64,000 nucleotides of DNA from Candidatus Kouleothrix ribensis. GTDB taxonomy: Bacteria > Chloroflexota > Chloroflexia > Chloroflexales > Roseiflexaceae. The stretch is taken from NCBI GenBank assembly GCA_016722075.1, contig JADKGW010000001.1, positions 1,922,001 to 1,986,000 on the forward strand, read 5' to 3'. The notes beneath the pieces were generated by a model that made no database searches, had not been told where the DNA came from, and was given only the letters and a program-made list of their open reading frames with translations. Shown in pieces: positions 62,427-64,000 of the stretch; positions within the stretch are counted from its first letter, which is position 1; every line of letters starts with the position of its first letter. Made by a program: the position numbers and the translations under genes.

Positions 62427-62501
62427 GCTGATACGCTGACTGAATGACCAGATGAACTTTTGCAAAGCAATCTCATCTGGTCATTCAGTCAGCGTATCAG
62501 C
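62427..62501. repeat. Perfect 29-bp inverted repeat between bchG and bchP
   Basis: 62427-62455 is perfectly complementary to 62473-62501, with a 17-nt centre that holds TTGC-AAA-GCAA. The arm starts with GCTGATAC and GCTGACTG, 8-bp related words. It occupies most of the 105-bp gap. Confidence 0.9.
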
Positions 62502-62528
62502 AACCAGCACCACATTGGAGGGATGAGT

Positions 62529-63764
62529 ATGCATGAGGTTCTCGTGGTTGGCGCGTCGGTGGGCGGCTCGACAGCGGCTGAGACACTGGCCAGGGCCGGC
62601 GTGCCAGTGGTGATGCTCGAGCGCGACCTGGCGCGTGTGAAGCCGTGCGGCGGCGCGGTGCCGCCGGTGGCGTTCAAAGAGTTCGATATCCCACACCACC
62701 TGATCTCGCGCAAGGTTCACCACGCGCTGGTTCACTCGCCAACCGAGCGCACCGCCGCGATCGATGTGGTGGGCACACACGGCCAGAGCGACGAGAACTA
62801 CATCGCCATGTGCTGCCGCGAGGAGTTCGACCTGTTTCTGCGTAATCGGGCGGTGCAAGCGGGCGCAACGCTGATCGAAGGCCAGCTGCTCGATCTGACG
62901 ATCGACGCGGTCGGCGCCACCGCCACCTACCGCGAGAAGGCCAGCGGCACGACCAAAACACTGCGCACTGCTGCGGTGATCGGCGCCGACGGGGCCTATT
63001 CGCCCACTGCCAAGGCGCTGGGCTTGCCGAATGTGCCGCGCTGCGTGGCGATTCAAGAGCGCATCCGCCTGCCGGCCGACAAGATGGCGCGCTGGGAAGA
63101 CACAGCCGACCTCTACCTCGGCGCCGATGTTAGCCCCGATCTGTACGCCTGGGCCTTCCCGAAGAAAGACCACGTGGCGGTGGGCATTGGCGCCGGCCAT
63201 GGCCACACCAAGGCGGCCAAACAGCATCTCGAGAACCTCAAGCAGCGGATCGCGCCCGAGCTGGCCGGCGGCGAGGTCATTCTGCAAGAGGCCCACGCAC
63301 TGCCGATGTACCCGCGCCCGCAGATCGCCTTCGACCGGGCTATGCTGGTGGGCGACGCGGCCGGCCTGGTGGTGGCGACCTCGGGTGAGGGGATCTACTG
63401 GGCCATGAAGAGCGCCAAGCTGGCCGCCGAGGTGCTGGCCGAGAGCCTGGCCAACCCAAGCGCCGAGCGGCTGGCACGCTACCAGAAGACCTGGTGGAAG
63501 ACCTATGGCACCATGTACCGCTTCTTGCGCTGGCTGCAGAAGTGGGGCTACGGCAACGAGCGCCAGATGGAGGTATTCACCGATATGTGCCGCAATATCG
63601 ATGTGCAGCAGCTGACCTTCGAGTCGTACATGCACAAGAATATGGCGCCGATGCCCTGGCTGGCGCAGCTGCGTATGACCGGCGATATTTTCAGGGCGCA
63701 GGTGCGCCACTACCTGCCGCGTTCGCGCACGGCCGGTAAGCCCGCCGCACGCGGCTATGCCTAG
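62529..63764 (+). CDS. bchP: Geranylgeranyl (bacteriochlorophyll) reductase
   Basis: A 411-aa FAD-dependent reductase that saturates the geranylgeranyl tail of bacteriochlorophyll to phytyl. It has the N-terminal dinucleotide fold VVGASVGGSTAAE, a CGGAVPP segment and the second FAD motif LVGDAAGLVVATSGEGI. I chose ATG 62529, with GGAGG 7 nt upstream; ATG 62523 is possible. Confidence 0.93.
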   Translation: MHEVLVVGASVGGSTAAETLARAGVPVVMLERDLARVKPCGGAVPPVAFKEFDIPHHLISRKVHHALVHSPTERTAAIDVVGTHGQSDENYIAMCCREEFDLFLRNRAVQAGATLIEGQLLDLTIDAVGATATYREKASGTTKTLRTAAVIGADGAYSPTAKALGLPNVPRCVAIQERIRLPADKMARWEDTADLYLGADVSPDLYAWAFPKKDHVAVGIGAGHGHTKAAKQHLENLKQRIAPELAGGEVILQEAHALPMYPRPQIAFDRAMLVGDAAGLVVATSGEGIYWAMKSAKLAAEVLAESLANPSAERLARYQKTWWKTYGTMYRFLRWLQKWGYGNERQMEVFTDMCRNIDVQQLTFESYMHKNMAPMPWLAQLRMTGDIFRAQVRHYLPRSRTAGKPAARGYA

Positions 63765-63872
63765 CTTCGTAGCCTGCGGCAGGGCAGTACGTTTCGATTT
63801 TGTCGCGCGGGTCATCGCGCCAGGCCAACGAGTCGCTTGCCGTTGCAGGCAACATAACCCTGGAAGGCTGAT

Positions 63873-64000
63873 ATGCAACTGCACCTCTTCCCGATCTTGT
63901 TTGCGCTGTTCGTATGGTGGTTCAGCACCGGCGTGATCATCTACCTCGACGGGCTGCCGCGCAAGACCTTCAAGTGGAGTTTCCTGGGCGGTACGCTGAT
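63873..64000 (+). CDS. puhE: Photosynthetic complex assembly protein PuhE (partial)
   Basis: The first 42 residues are visible; the rest is outside the window. The start MQLHLFPILFALFVWWFSTG and IIYLDGLPRKTF match DUF3623 (PuhE), a membrane protein that tunes bacteriochlorophyll production and complex assembly. AAGGCTG lies upstream. It is 108 bp after bchP. Confidence 0.8.
   Translation, partial: MQLHLFPILFALFVWWFSTGVIIYLDGLPRKTFKWSFLGGTL

Noticed and set aside
1..64000. Insertion sequences, integrases, prophage genes, tRNA and rRNA genes
   Set aside because: I found no transposase or integrase motifs, no terminal inverted repeats with target duplications, and no tRNA cloverleaf or rRNA-like stretch.

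Overview
The window is GC-rich bacterial DNA from a filamentous anoxygenic phototroph of the Chloroflexota, most likely the family Roseiflexaceae (Roseiflexus or Kouleothrix relatives). The strongest evidence is the right end: light-harvesting beta and alpha genes, a reaction-centre gene in which L and M are fused in one frame (a Roseiflexus hallmark), a tetraheme cytochrome, a PucC-type transporter, bchG, bchP and the start of puhE. Genus is inferred from gene content only. No rRNA, tRNA, CRISPR array, insertion sequence or prophage was seen.

Layout. (1) 1-16.2 kb, minus strand: five co-directional genes of unknown purpose, comprising a 119-aa protein, a membrane-anchored 269-aa protein, an 1191-aa beta-rich protein, an endonuclease/exonuclease/phosphatase-fold enzyme, and a giant protein of at least 3272 aa with LysM-like repeats that runs off the left edge. 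(2) 16.3-25.0 kb, plus: a small lipoprotein, then the translation/ribosome-maturation cluster nusA-ylxR-infB-rbfA-methyltransferase-nrnA-truB-ribF. (3) 25.2-37.4 kb, plus: accessory genes (CBS protein, VOC protein, MFS exporter, a short promoter-to-terminator unit, an ABC transporter whose ATPase and permease lie 3.3 kb apart, rsgA, isochorismatase-fold hydrolase, three acetyltransferase genes, RIO kinase). (4) 37.4-47.6 kb, mostly minus: secreted CAP protein, three lipoproteins (glycosidase-like propeller, S41-like peptidase, alpha/beta hydrolase) and a 1012-aa MalT-like LuxR regulator, with a plus-strand PucR regulator between them. (5) 47.7-54.1 kb, plus: tandem-domain PPK2, a DUF507 protein, an ECF sigma/anti-sigma pair and an ABC exporter, interrupted by heptanucleotide repeat arrays. 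(6) 54.1-64 kb: a MerR-type regulator with the residues of a B12-binding CarH photoreceptor, transcribed away from pufB-pufA-pufLM-pufC-pucC-bchG-bchP-puhE.

How the genes fit together. The right end is a photosystem assembly line: antenna and reaction-centre polypeptides, their electron donor, a pigment-delivery transporter, the last two bacteriochlorophyll steps and an assembly factor. The divergent CarH-like gene and the puf genes each have a near-consensus sigma70 promoter in the shared gap, which suggests light- and B12-dependent control. Two further patterns cross the window. Intergenic gaps repeatedly hold 7-8 bp words in tandem or inverted form (CAACCTG, TTTGAGT, GGGCAGT, GTAGTGC), resembling the heptanucleotide repeats of filamentous cyanobacteria. 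Several regulators also have clear palindromes or direct repeats over their promoters.
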